Translations under genes and position numbers: made by a program
Assembly (NCBI GenBank): GCA_003455235.1
Contig: DMRT01000133.1
Span: forward strand, 1 to 12,259
Source: Chitinophagaceae bacterium
GTDB lineage: Bacteria > Bacteroidota > Bacteroidia > Chitinophagales > Chitinophagaceae
Direction of reading: 5' to 3'
DNA length: 12,259 nucleotides
The notes under the pieces: model-generated
Database searches by the model: none
Seen by the model: only the letters and a program-made list of their open reading frames with translations
What the model was told of the DNA's origin: nothing
Part shown: positions 1 through 7,465 of the stretch, one piece after another
How the letters are laid out: every line of letters starts with the position of its first letter
Numbering within the stretch: position 1 is the stretch's first letter

Positions 1-50
1 GGTAACCCGGATGCAGCTATGTAATTATCCGGTTCAGCTGATGGTTGGTC

Positions 51-84
51 ACCGGCACTTATCTATCCTGCCCAATGTGCCGGT
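51..84. repeat. inverted repeat near left edge
   Basis: An 8-bp perfect inverted repeat (accggcac at 51-58, gtgccggt at 77-84) with an 18-nt loop. Neither strand has a T-run after it, so it is not a convincing terminator. The rest of 1-159 shows no recognisable gene. It could be the 3' flank of a gene lying left of the window. Confidence 0.3.
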
Positions 85-159
85 AAAACCTCCGTTATTA
101 CAGCATCTCAAAAATCAAATAATCAACCACTTTTCAAACACTCTTTAAAAACCAATTTT

Positions 160-1434
160 ATGAAATTCAAACAATTCGTAACAGCTGTTTTATGCAGCAG
201 CATTCTCTTTTCAGCCTGTAAAAAAGATAAGGACACCGTTGCTCCACAGCCGGCTCCGGCACACACGGTAACCGCTATCAGCCCGGCCAGCGGACCGAAA
301 AATACCGTGGTTACCATTACCGGAACCAATTTCGGAACAAGTACCAGTGTACTCAAAGTTTTTTTTAACGGAGTGCAGGGCACCGTGCAAACAGCAGCCG
401 ACACCCAGCTTACGGCCCTTGTTCCTTCGGGCGCAACCACCGGTGCTGTATCGGTTGAGAAGAACGGCACAGCAATCGGCGGACCGGTATTCACCTACGT
501 GGGAACCGGAACCGTAACTACGTTTGCCGGAAGCAGCATGGGCTTTGCTGATGGAACGGGCGCTGCCGCACAGTTCAATATTCCGCTGGGTATTGTAAAA
601 GATGCCGCGGGTAATTTGTTTGTGTGCGACAGGGATAATCACCGCATCCGCAAAATCACCCCGGCCGGCGTGGTAACCACCTTTGCCGGAAGCAGCCAGG
701 GTTTTACAAACGGAACCGGTACTGCAGCGCAGTTTAACCAGCCGTATTGCATAACCATGGACGGATCGGGCAACCTGTATGTGGGCGACCGGATGAATCA
801 TGCCATCCGAAAGATCACACCGGCAGGTGTGGTTAGTACCCTCGCCGGTAACGGTACCCCGGGCAGTGTGAATGGTACCGGAACTGCAGCCCAGTTCAAT
901 GAGCCTTTAGGCGTGGCAGCAGATGCGTCAGGAAATATTTACGTAGCCGACTATATCAATGGACTGATACGGAAAGTAACGCCGGCCGGTGTGGTAACAA
1001 CCCTTGTTAATTCAGGAATCGTTTTTGGATTAACATTGGATGCGGCCGGAAACCTGTACTATACTACATACAGTTCTAACCAGGTAATGAAATACAGCAC
1101 GGCCAATGTGAGCTCGGTGGTAGCCGGGCAGGCCGGAACGCCGGGATCGGCCGATGGCACAGGTACCGCCGCCACTTTCTATTTCCCTTCCGGTATTACT
1201 GCAGATGGCAGTGGCAACCTGTATGTATGCGACGCTTTCAATCACCGCATCCGCAAAATCACCGCTGCCGGCGTGGTAACCACCATCGCAGGAAGCACCC
1301 AGGGTTTAAATGAGGGTGTTGGTTCAGTTGCCCAGTTTAATACTCCCATTGCTTTGTGCGGTGATCCCGCAAACGGACTGCTTTATGTGGCTGACTTTGC
1401 CAACCACCGCATCAGGAAGATCATCGTGGAATAA
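160..1434 (+). CDS. IPT/TIG and NHL-repeat lipoprotein
   Basis: A 424-aa surface or periplasmic lipoprotein. The N-terminus is a lipoprotein signal with lipobox FSAC (Cys20), followed by KKDKD and a Pro/Ala-rich linker. Residues about 35-113 form an IPT/TIG immunoglobulin-like domain (ISPASGPKNTVVTITGTNFG is typical). Residues 118-424 are six NHL-type repeats, starting near 118, 171, 224, 278, 317 and 372, with signatures such as GNLYVCDxxNHRIRKITPAGVV, consistent with a six-bladed beta-propeller. Repeat 4 (278-316) is short because it lacks the AG...DGTGTAAQFN segment found in the others. NHL propellers usually bind ligands or proteins; no catalytic residues are evident, so a binding or scaffolding role is an inference and the partner is unknown. 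The gene stands alone and ends just before a strong hairpin. The start is well supported by the signal peptide. Confidence 0.9.
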   Translation: MKFKQFVTAVLCSSILFSACKKDKDTVAPQPAPAHTVTAISPASGPKNTVVTITGTNFGTSTSVLKVFFNGVQGTVQTAADTQLTALVPSGATTGAVSVEKNGTAIGGPVFTYVGTGTVTTFAGSSMGFADGTGAAAQFNIPLGIVKDAAGNLFVCDRDNHRIRKITPAGVVTTFAGSSQGFTNGTGTAAQFNQPYCITMDGSGNLYVGDRMNHAIRKITPAGVVSTLAGNGTPGSVNGTGTAAQFNEPLGVAADASGNIYVADYINGLIRKVTPAGVVTTLVNSGIVFGLTLDAAGNLYYTTYSSNQVMKYSTANVSSVVAGQAGTPGSADGTGTAATFYFPSGITADGSGNLYVCDAFNHRIRKITAAGVVTTIAGSTQGLNEGVGSVAQFNTPIALCGDPANGLLYVADFANHRIRKIIVE

Positions 1435-1462
1435 TAAGCAGCACCTTTCCCTTGTTATATAA

Positions 1463-1494
1463 AAACAGCACCCTGGAAATCCAGGGTGCTGTTT
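1463..1494 (+). terminator. hairpin terminator after the NHL lipoprotein
   Basis: A perfect 14-bp stem (1463-1476 with 1481-1494) around an aaat loop, beginning 28 nt after the stop codon. It is flanked by A-rich sequence on the left and a short T run on the right, so it could act in both directions. The T tract is short, but the stem is long and GC-rich. Confidence 0.75.
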
Positions 1495-1751
1495 CACTTA
1501 GAAACACCGGCATGAGTATATGTTTTTTGTCCCGCCCCTGCCGGAATCATGTATGAGGAAACCAATCCGTTGTATAATACCGATTTTATTATTCTTCTTT
1601 CAGCAGAATGAACAGACGCCCGGAACAAAACAACAAGTGTTGCAACCGGATCAATATCTGCTGCCTATGCACAGCCGTGCTAAAATAAATAAGCCCGGCT
1701 GCGGAAAGAGATGAATTTGTTACCTTACTTTTAGAAGGTCATACCCCCATT
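1495..1751. other. intergenic region, no convincing gene
   Basis: Together with the hairpin this makes a 317-nt stretch between two genes. It holds a 64-codon open frame (1520-1714) and a shorter one from the ATG at 1553, but neither gives a recognisable protein. Near its right end TACTTTTA (1726-1733) resembles a Bacteroidota -7 element (TAnnTTTG with the last base changed) about 18 nt before the kinase start. I see no TTG at the expected -33 distance, so the promoter call is weak. Confidence 0.5.
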
Positions 1752-3611
1752 ATGAGAATTCTGTTAACCTGTTTCCGGTTTGTGTTGGCGGCTGCCTTAC
1801 TCACGTCTGCCTTCTCGTCTTTTTCACAAAAATGCAACTGCCCGGAATACCGGGCATTGAAAACCGAATGGGAATCGGGCGACTCAGCCATTGCACCATA
1901 CATTAATAAACTGCAGTCTTCTTCCAATCCCATCTGCAAAGCCAGCAGTTATGAATGGCTGGCCATCTACCATTCAGAAGAGCAGCATTTTGATACAGCC
2001 GATATGTTTTTTCAGCAGGCAGAGAAATTATACCGGCAATCCGGTTGGAGCGATAGTATCCTGCTTACCACCTATACCTACTGGGCACAACTATATTATA
2101 CCAAGGCCGATTTTGCAAAAGCACAGGAGTATACCTTTAAATTACTGCAGGCAGCAGAGGCAGGGGGAAACCCACACGAAATCGGTACCACCTACACCAT
2201 GATTGCGCAGTTATTCAACCAGACCGGGCAGGCGGAAAAAGGCATTGTATATACCCGTCTTGCTGTTTCTTTTCTTGATAAGATAGAGAACCCGCTGAAA
2301 AAAGCCGACCTGCTATTCAAACTATCCAAAAGATACCTCTGGCATTTTCAGGACACTAAAACAACATCCAGCCTCGACAGCTCGGAGCTTTTCAGTTACC
2401 GGCAACTCGCCCTGGCAAAACAAATAAACCGGGAAAGCTCCATTGCAGCCGCCTTCAGTAACCTGGAGGGAATTGCTTATGAGCGCAAAGATTTTAAAAA
2501 AGCACTGGAGCTGCTGGACAGTTCTTTTAAATATACCGATGCCGGCAGTTACGATAACCTGGGCACCAACTATTACGACAAAGCAGATATTCTTATAGAG
2601 ATGAAAGACTATGCAGCTGCAAAACAATTTGCTGATTCTTCCCTGCATTACCGGAAGCTGGGAGGCAACCCCGCCTACATTGCCGAGGTATATGATTTAC
2701 TGCTGGCAAGGATTGGCGAAGAAACCGGTGATTATAAAAAAGCATTTGAGTACAAAGAAATGGGCCGGGCCATTACCGACAGCATACGCAACGTGGAAAA
2801 AGCAACACAGGTAGCCGAGCTGGAAAGAAAATACAGCCAGGCAAAAAACGAAAAGACCATTACCGAACTGGCACAGCAAAAAAGAATTTACCTGCTGCTT
2901 GCCTTTGCCGGCCTGCTTGGCCTGATCGCATTGGCATTCTTCATCCGGCAGCAATCGCTGAAGAGCAAGCAGAAAATTATGGAAGCCGAGCAACGGCTGA
3001 ACCGGGCTAGAATGAATCCTCATTTCTTCTTCAATGCTCTTTCTTCCTTACAGGCTTTCGCCCTGCAGGGTAATGATGGAAAATCAATGGCCAGCAACCT
3101 TTCCAAATTTTCTCACATTATGCGGGAAACCCTGGAAAGCACGTACAAAGAATACGTGACCATTGAACAGGAAATGGATTTTCTGAAAGAATACCTTGAG
3201 CTACAGAAAATGCGGTTCCCTCAAAAATTCAAATACGAAGTATCCGTTGCTGGAGACCTGGAGCCTGATGAGGTACTGATACCTTCCATGATCCTCCAAC
3301 CCTTTGTAGAGAACAGTATTGAACACGGGTTTACAGGCATTGATTACGAGGGTCTGGTGTCGGTGGGTTTTAAAAAGGAAGCAGAGAACCTGTTCATCAA
3401 CATTACCGATAATGGAAAAGGACTTACCAGCGCTGCCAAAGAAAACAGTGAACACATTTCAAGAGCCAGCCAGATTATTAAAGACAGGATCTATTTGCTG
3501 AATATCCGGCTAAAAACAAAAGCCGGATTTTCCATTGATAATAACCCGGGTGGCAACGGGGTAACGGTAAAGATTTATTTACCGTTGCTGCATAAACAAC
3601 ATATGAAATAA
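1752..3611 (+). CDS. TPR-containing LytS-type sensor histidine kinase
   Basis: A 619-aa membrane sensor kinase. Residues 1-26 are a signal peptide (hydrophobic core, then SFSQ). Residues about 30-350 are helical TPR-like repeats, for example FDTADMFFQQAEKLY and FKKALELLDSSFKY. A short charged, probably coiled-coil stretch leads to a single membrane segment (about 379-398). This puts the TPR sensor in the periplasm and the kinase in the cytoplasm. The kinase is of the His_kinase (LytS/YehU) type: MNPHFFFNAL with the predicted phospho-acceptor His424, an N box (FVENSIEHG, 518-526), a G1 box (DNGKG, 553-557) and a Gly-rich NPGGNG (598-603) near the end. The LytTR regulator gene begins 26 nt downstream, so the pair very likely forms one two-component system in one transcript. 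The signal sensed is unknown. Confidence 0.92.
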   Translation: MRILLTCFRFVLAAALLTSAFSSFSQKCNCPEYRALKTEWESGDSAIAPYINKLQSSSNPICKASSYEWLAIYHSEEQHFDTADMFFQQAEKLYRQSGWSDSILLTTYTYWAQLYYTKADFAKAQEYTFKLLQAAEAGGNPHEIGTTYTMIAQLFNQTGQAEKGIVYTRLAVSFLDKIENPLKKADLLFKLSKRYLWHFQDTKTTSSLDSSELFSYRQLALAKQINRESSIAAAFSNLEGIAYERKDFKKALELLDSSFKYTDAGSYDNLGTNYYDKADILIEMKDYAAAKQFADSSLHYRKLGGNPAYIAEVYDLLLARIGEETGDYKKAFEYKEMGRAITDSIRNVEKATQVAELERKYSQAKNEKTITELAQQKRIYLLLAFAGLLGLIALAFFIRQQSLKSKQKIMEAEQRLNRARMNPHFFFNALSSLQAFALQGNDGKSMASNLSKFSHIMRETLESTYKEYVTIEQEMDFLKEYLELQKMRFPQKFKYEVSVAGDLEPDEVLIPSMILQPFVENSIEHGFTGIDYEGLVSVGFKKEAENLFINITDNGKGLTSAAKENSEHISRASQIIKDRIYLLNIRLKTKAGFSIDNNPGGNGVTVKIYLPLLHKQHMK

Positions 3612-3637
3612 CAATACCTTGCAGGCAGCAGTCATTC

Positions 3638-4384
3638 ATGAAACTATTAATCACCGATAACGAACCGGGTCAGCGTGCAGCCCTCCGTTCCTTACTGCAG
3701 CATTACTGTCCTGAGATAACAGAGATAGAAGAAGCCGGTGGCGTTCAGTCGGGCCTGGTAACCATCCGTTCTTTCCGGCCGGATATACTGTTGCTGGATG
3801 TAGAAATGGATGATGGCAGCGGGTTTGACCTGCTGAACCAGCTGTACAATCCCGGCTTCCAGCTCATTTTTATCACTGCCTATAATCAATATGCGATTGA
3901 AGCATTTAAATTCAGCGCCATCGATTACCTGCTGAAGCCAGTTGATCCAGAGGCCCTGCAGAAAAGTATACAGAAAGCGATGCTGAATATCCGGAACAGC
4001 GATCTGCAGCAACAGGTGCAGGTACTGCTGCAGCAGCTCTCGGGTGTACAGAACCGGGAACGGAAGATTGTTTTAAAAGACATTGACAATACCTGGTTCG
4101 TAAAGGTGGCCGATGTTTTGTACTGCCAGGCCGAGGGAACCTATACCCGTTTCCATTTGCAAAATGGCGGTCCCATCCTGGTATCGAAAAATTTAAAAGA
4201 ATATGAGGAGATCCTGGAACCGCTTGGCTTTTTACGAACGCACCATTCCTTCCTGGCCAACCCTGATAAAATAAAGTCGTTTGATAAAACACATGGCGGC
4301 GCCCTGGTGCTGGAAGGCGGGCTTTCCATTCCTGTATCGCAACGGAAAAAAGATTTTGTAATGCAGGTGCTGGAAAAAAGATAA
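3638..4384 (+). CDS. LytTR-family response regulator
   Basis: A 248-aa DNA-binding response regulator, the expected partner of the kinase gene just upstream. Residues 1-120 are a receiver domain with phospho-acceptor Asp54 (LLLDVEM), Thr80 (FITAY) and Lys100 (LLKPVD). The acidic pocket reads D7-N8 instead of the usual Asp-Asp pair. A Gln-rich linker (about 123-135) leads to a LytTR DNA-binding domain (about 140-245), seen in VADVLYCQAEGTYTRFHL and in FLRTHHSFLANPDKI near its end. Phosphorylation by the kinase should drive binding to promoter repeats of its target genes. The targets are not evident here, although the MgtC-like gene 108 nt downstream is a candidate by position only. The start matches the family N-terminus. 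Confidence 0.93.
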   Translation: MKLLITDNEPGQRAALRSLLQHYCPEITEIEEAGGVQSGLVTIRSFRPDILLLDVEMDDGSGFDLLNQLYNPGFQLIFITAYNQYAIEAFKFSAIDYLLKPVDPEALQKSIQKAMLNIRNSDLQQQVQVLLQQLSGVQNRERKIVLKDIDNTWFVKVADVLYCQAEGTYTRFHLQNGGPILVSKNLKEYEEILEPLGFLRTHHSFLANPDKIKSFDKTHGGALVLEGGLSIPVSQRKKDFVMQVLEKR

Positions 4385-4441
4385 CCCGTTTACCAGGCAA
4401 TACTCTCCCCGCCGGAACGGATATAAATAATACCGCCGGTC

Positions 4442-4472
4442 TTTCAAGTGCCATTAATCTTCTTTAACTTTA
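4442..4472 (+). promoter_or_regulatory. candidate promoter for the MgtC-like gene
   Basis: TTTC (4442-4445), 19 nt, then TAACTTTA (4465-4472). Each element differs by one base from the Bacteroidota pattern TTTG/TAnnTTTG. Transcription would begin around 4477-4480, downstream of the GTG at 4448 and about 14 nt before the ATG at 4493. This supports the ATG as the start codon. Confidence 0.45.
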
Positions 4473-4492
4473 ACTACGTTCAATTTACATCC

Positions 4493-5134
4493 ATGGATAT
4501 CTCTGTTTATTTTGAAGAAGCCGCCCAGGTATCTGTTGCCTTTGTTATTGGCGCTGTTATTGGGCTGGAACGGGAGTTCCGCACCAAGCCCGCCGGGTTC
4601 AGAACCATGATCCTGATTTGTGTTGGCTCCTGTTTATATACCATATTGTCGAAAGAAGCGGCCATTGGCAGCACCGACCGCATTGCCAGTAATATTGTAA
4701 CCGGCATTGGTTTCATCGGCGCCGGTGTTATTTTTAAGGAGGGCATCACAGTAAACGGGCTCACCACAGCCGCCCTGATCTGGATTACGGCGGCGCTGGG
4801 AATGGCCATTGGCTATCACAATTATCCTGTCGCCATCGTGGTAGCGGCCATGGTGGTAATTGCCCTGTTTGTACTGGAACCGGTGCAGCGCTTCATCAAC
4901 CGCATTCACCGGGTAAAGGATTATAAGATCCGGATTTCGGATGCGGGCCGGACTTTCCAGTCCGACCTGGAAACTTTTTTCAGCTCACACGACCTTACTT
5001 TCCGGTGCATGAAAGCGACAAAAGATAACAATGATGCCATCTATCTTTACCGCATCAGTTCGCCCGACCGCAACTACGACCTGGTGAATCAATTCCTGCT
5101 TAACCACAAAGAAGTAAAAAGCTTTGATGTGTAA
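4493..5134 (+). CDS. MgtC/SapB family inner-membrane protein
   Basis: A 213-aa polytopic membrane protein of the MgtC/SapB family. The conserved N-terminal region is clear: GLERE (24-28), KPAGFRT (32-38), R63, GIGFIGAGVIFKEG (71-84) and NGLTTAALIW (88-97), with about five hydrophobic segments between residues 10 and 128. Residues about 137-213 are a soluble domain, probably ACT-like as in many family members. MgtC proteins are linked to survival at low magnesium and acid and to control of membrane ATP synthase, but most homologues are uncharacterised, so no transport role should be assumed. The open frame extends upstream to a GTG at 4448. I prefer the ATG at 4493 because its N-terminus fits the family and a candidate promoter lies between the two. 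The paaG start is 23 nt downstream, so co-transcription is possible. Confidence 0.88.
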   Translation: MDISVYFEEAAQVSVAFVIGAVIGLEREFRTKPAGFRTMILICVGSCLYTILSKEAAIGSTDRIASNIVTGIGFIGAGVIFKEGITVNGLTTAALIWITAALGMAIGYHNYPVAIVVAAMVVIALFVLEPVQRFINRIHRVKDYKIRISDAGRTFQSDLETFFSSHDLTFRCMKATKDNNDAIYLYRISSPDRNYDLVNQFLLNHKEVKSFDV

Positions 5135-5157
5135 CCGAACACTTTAAACTCTTTCTC

Positions 5158-5934
5158 ATGTCATCTGTATTGTTTGAAATCAGGAACGGCATCGCCTTCA
5201 TTACACTGAACCGTCCCGAAAAATTCAATTCTTTCAACCGGGAAATGGCGCTCCTGCTCCAGGCTAAACTCGATGAAGCGGCATCGCTTCATGAAGTGCG
5301 TTGTGTGTACATCACCGGCGCCGGCAAGGCATTCTGTGCCGGGCAGGACATCAGCGAACTGGTGGGCGAACATAAGGTTGAAATCAAACAGATCCTGTCT
5401 GAGCATTACAACCCGATCGCACGGAGGATAAGAAATCTTCCAAAACCGGTGGTGGCAGCAGTGAACGGAGTGGCCGCCGGCGCCGGCGCCAATATCGCCT
5501 TGTGCTGCGATATTGTAGTGGCAGCATCATCCGCTTCTTTCATCCAGGCATTCAGCAAAATTGGATTGATCCCTGATAGTGGCGGAACCTATACCCTGCC
5601 TCGGCTGATTGGCTGGCAGAAGGCAAGTGCGTTGATGATGACCGGCGACAAGGCAACGGCAGCCGATGCGGAACGGCTTGGGATGATTTACAAAGTGTTT
5701 GCCGATGAAGTGTTTGATGAAGAAAGTAAAAAAATTGCCGCCACGCTTGCCCAAATGCCTACCAAAGGATTGGCCTATACCAAGCATGCGCTGAATGCTT
5801 CTTTCCACAGCACCTGGGAAGAACAGCTGGAACTGGAAGATAAATACCAGCAGAAAGCATCAGCAACAGACGATTACCACGAAGGCATCAATGCATTCTT
5901 AGAAAAAAGAAATCCCTCATTTAAAGGAAAATAA
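5158..5934 (+). CDS. paaG: PaaG: epoxyphenylacetyl-CoA isomerase (oxepin-CoA forming)
   Basis: A 258-aa crotonase-fold enzyme that closely matches PaaG of the aerobic phenylacetyl-CoA pathway, which converts ring-1,2-epoxyphenylacetyl-CoA to oxepin-CoA. The oxyanion-hole segments are AGQDIS (61-66) and NGVAAGAG (103-110). The PaaG catalytic Asp is present in GLIPDSGGT (Asp140). Both glutamates of true enoyl-CoA hydratases are replaced (by Asn112 and Phe132 in my alignment by eye), which favours an isomerase over a hydratase. Further PaaG-like matches are HYNPIARRIRNLPKPV and, at the C-terminus, DYHEGINAFLEKRNPSFKGK. The next gene, paaI, begins 1 nt after the stop, and paaY follows, which reinforces the pathway assignment. 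Another crotonase-type CoA isomerase is possible but less likely. Confidence 0.9.
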   Translation: MSSVLFEIRNGIAFITLNRPEKFNSFNREMALLLQAKLDEAASLHEVRCVYITGAGKAFCAGQDISELVGEHKVEIKQILSEHYNPIARRIRNLPKPVVAAVNGVAAGAGANIALCCDIVVAASSASFIQAFSKIGLIPDSGGTYTLPRLIGWQKASALMMTGDKATAADAERLGMIYKVFADEVFDEESKKIAATLAQMPTKGLAYTKHALNASFHSTWEEQLELEDKYQQKASATDDYHEGINAFLEKRNPSFKGK

Positions 5935-5935
5935 A

Positions 5936-6361
5936 ATGAATCCGGAGAAAGACAAGTTTGCGCAGGAAGTAGTTGCTCATCTGATGAAGAACGACCTGTT
6001 CAGCCAATGGCTGGGAATTGAAGTGCTGGATGTAAAAGAAGGCTACAGTAAAATTAAAATGACCATACGGGAAGAAATGATCAATGGCTTTGGCATTGTA
6101 CACGGCGGCATTGCTTTTTCGCTGGCCGACAGTGCTTTCGCCTTTGCCTGCAACAACCGCAATGTTTTATCGGTGGCCCTGGATACGGCGATCAATTTTT
6201 TAAAGCCGGTTCATGTGGGCGATATGCTCACTGCCGAGGCAAAAGAAATTCATAACGGCAAAAGCACCGGGCTGTATCATATTTCCATCAGCAACCAGAA
6301 AGACCACGTAGTGGCCATCTTTAAAGGAACCTGTTTCAGAACGGATAAAAAACACCTATGA
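5936..6361 (+). CDS. paaI: PaaI: hotdog-fold phenylacetyl-CoA-type thioesterase
   Basis: A 141-aa single hotdog-domain thioesterase closely resembling PaaI, which hydrolyses phenylacetyl-CoA and hydroxylated phenylacetyl-CoA intermediates to free trapped CoA. The family motif is intact: NGFGIVHGGIAFSLADSAFAFACN, with HGG at 56-58 and the likely catalytic Asp65. The later segments INFLKPVHVGDMLTAEA and GLYHISISNQ also follow PaaI. The length is normal for the family. The gene lies 1 nt after paaG and its last four bases overlap the paaY start (ATGA), so translation of the three is probably coupled. The enzyme should be a cytoplasmic tetramer, as known for the family. Confidence 0.92.
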   Translation: MNPEKDKFAQEVVAHLMKNDLFSQWLGIEVLDVKEGYSKIKMTIREEMINGFGIVHGGIAFSLADSAFAFACNNRNVLSVALDTAINFLKPVHVGDMLTAEAKEIHNGKSTGLYHISISNQKDHVVAIFKGTCFRTDKKHL

Positions 6362-6948
6362 TCTGCTCCTTCAACGATTTCATTCCTGTCGTGCACGAAT
6401 CTTCTTTTGTTCATCCCCATGCAACCGTCACGGGCAATGTGATCATCGGCAAAGATTGTTACATCGGCCCCGGCGCGGCCATCAGGGGCGATTGGGGGCA
6501 GATTATTATTGAAGATGGCTGCAATGTTCAGGAGAACTGCACCATTCATATGTTTCCCGGCGTTACTGTTTTGCTGAAAGAAAGCGCACACATAGGCCAT
6601 GGCGCTATCATACACGGCGCAACGATCGGACGAAACTGCCTGGTGGGAATGAATGCCGTGTTAATGGATAATGCAGTGCTTGGTGATGAATGCATTGTTG
6701 GCGCATTAACTTTTATAAAAGCGGAAGCTGTTTTTGAAAGCCGCAGTTTGATTGTGGGTAATCCCGCAAAAAAGGTTAAAGAAGTTACCGATGAAATGAT
6801 CCGCTGGAAAACCGAAGGCACGGCTTTATACCAGCAATTACCCAAACAATTATTTGATACCTGGAAGGAATGCGAACCACTGAGAGTTCTTCCTGCTGAC
6901 CGGAAGACGCCGTCTGCAAATTATAAAACCTGGAAGGAGAGCAAATGA
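6358..6948 (+). CDS. paaY: PaaY: left-handed beta-helix thioesterase (gamma-CA-like)
   Basis: A 196-aa hexapeptide-repeat protein with a left-handed beta-helix of the gamma-carbonic-anhydrase type, matching PaaY along its whole length. Predicted metal-binding residues are His64 (NVQENCTIH), His81 (HIGHG) and His86 (IIHG); Arg43/Asp45 (IRGDWG) and Gln58 are also in place. The helical tail (about 138-196) includes the PaaY-like segments EMIRWKTEGTALYQQL and CEPLRVLPADRK. PaaY is known as a thioesterase acting on CoA esters that block the phenylacetate pathway, and some homologues have weak carbonic anhydrase activity. The ATG overlaps the paaI stop. Its own TGA is directly adjacent to the stop of the opposite-strand gene, leaving no room for a dedicated intergenic terminator. 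Confidence 0.9.
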   Translation: MICSFNDFIPVVHESSFVHPHATVTGNVIIGKDCYIGPGAAIRGDWGQIIIEDGCNVQENCTIHMFPGVTVLLKESAHIGHGAIIHGATIGRNCLVGMNAVLMDNAVLGDECIVGALTFIKAEAVFESRSLIVGNPAKKVKEVTDEMIRWKTEGTALYQQLPKQLFDTWKECEPLRVLPADRKTPSANYKTWKESK

Positions 6949-7350
6949 TCAGTTCTTCTTTGCTTCCCAGATCAGTTTTTCATTCTTCGCTTCTTTTGTA
7001 AAGTCGGGCAGCTTGCCATCGCCTTTTCCCGTAAAACCACCATCGGGAGCTCCCAGCAGGTTGCATTTATCATCATACACTTCATTGAAGAAATCGCAAC
7101 AGGGCATGGCGACATAGTACACTTTCTTTCCCTGGTAGCTGTATTCAATCACCCGCTGCGGCTGCTCGTGCTGCTGCATTCCTTTGAATTTATTGATCTT
7201 TTCCCGTATACAGGAAGGAATGGAATCTTTTCCGGCAGCTTCAGCAACCATTTTTTCTGTAGCGTTTCCGGCAGGCGCTGCGGATTGATTCTTTTTTGCG
7301 GAACCGCAGCTGAGCACCACAATGATGGGGATTAAAAACAGTCTGATCAT
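6949..7350 (-). CDS. small DUF6970-like lipoprotein
   Basis: A 133-aa lipoprotein of unknown function. The signal MIRLFLIPIIVVLSC has its lipid-anchor Cys at 15, followed by a low-complexity Ala/Lys linker. The folded part (about 45-120) has Cys47, the Cys84-Cys85 pair in PCCDFFNEVYDDKCN, Cys96, and a conserved-looking PDGGFTGKGDG (102-112). I recall this CCD...PDGG(x)TGKGDG pattern from small Bacteroidota lipoproteins annotated as DUF6970; that name should be checked. The cysteines suggest disulfides or metal binding (inference). The frame is open to 7407, but I chose the start at 7350 because it gives a clean lipoprotein signal and a -7 element lies just upstream of it (7371-7378). The gene is convergent with paaY and divergent from obg. 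Confidence 0.85.
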   Translation of the reverse strand: MIRLFLIPIIVVLSCGSAKKNQSAAPAGNATEKMVAEAAGKDSIPSCIREKINKFKGMQQHEQPQRVIEYSYQGKKVYYVAMPCCDFFNEVYDDKCNLLGAPDGGFTGKGDGKLPDFTKEAKNEKLIWEAKKN

Positions 7351-7370
7351 TTTTTTTGATTTACCTGCTG

Positions 7371-7378
7371 CAAATGTA
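7371..7378 (-). promoter_or_regulatory. candidate -7 element for the DUF6970-like gene
   Basis: On the minus strand this reads TACATTTG, a full match to the Bacteroidota TAnnTTTG element. The nearest upstream TTG leaves only a 15-nt spacer, shorter than usual. Transcription would begin near 7365, about 15 nt before the chosen start codon at 7350, which argues against the longer open frame. Confidence 0.45.
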
Positions 7379-7465
7379 CTATGAATTGCATGCCAACGGC
7401 TCATCAAAATTATAAAAGCCGTTAACAGGATATTAATCCTTAAATTTTACTGACCTTTGCCCCCA

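Noticed and set aside
2..148. Open frame entering from the left edge and ending at TAA 146-148, possibly the tail of a gene
   Set aside because: Only 48 codons with no recognisable sequence, and an inverted repeat lies inside it. Chance openness is as likely; the sequence to the left is needed.
211..801. Long minus-strand open frame (196 codons) inside the NHL gene
   Set aside because: It is the shadow of the repeat-rich, Gly/Ala/Thr-biased plus-strand gene. The product is Cys/Arg/Gly-rich without domain features.
1520..1714. 64-codon open frame between the NHL lipoprotein and kinase genes
   Set aside because: No recognisable domain, an odd composition (FFF, QQ runs) and no promoter that fits. 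A shorter start at 1553 gives a hydrophobic N-terminus but nothing that looks like a real protein.
4410..4439. Two copies of ccgccgg downstream of the LytTR regulator gene
   Set aside because: It is a 7-bp direct repeat with no stem and no T tract. LytTR sites are typically imperfect direct repeats, but the match is too short to claim a binding site.
3912..4454. Minus-strand 180-codon frame opposite the LytTR regulator
   Set aside because: It overlaps a confident regulator gene and its product is Pro/Arg/Ala-rich with no family features.
4448..4492. Upstream GTG start extending the MgtC-like protein by 15 residues
   Set aside because: The extra residues do not look like the family N-terminus, and the candidate promoter lies inside this stretch.
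7351..7407. Longer N-terminus for the minus-strand lipoprotein
   Set aside because: It would bury the lipoprotein signal 19 residues inside the protein, and the -7 element lies within the extension.
7457..7465. TTG start giving three extra residues on Obg
   Set aside because: The ATG at 7466 aligns with the usual Obg N-terminus; the extension is only MPP.
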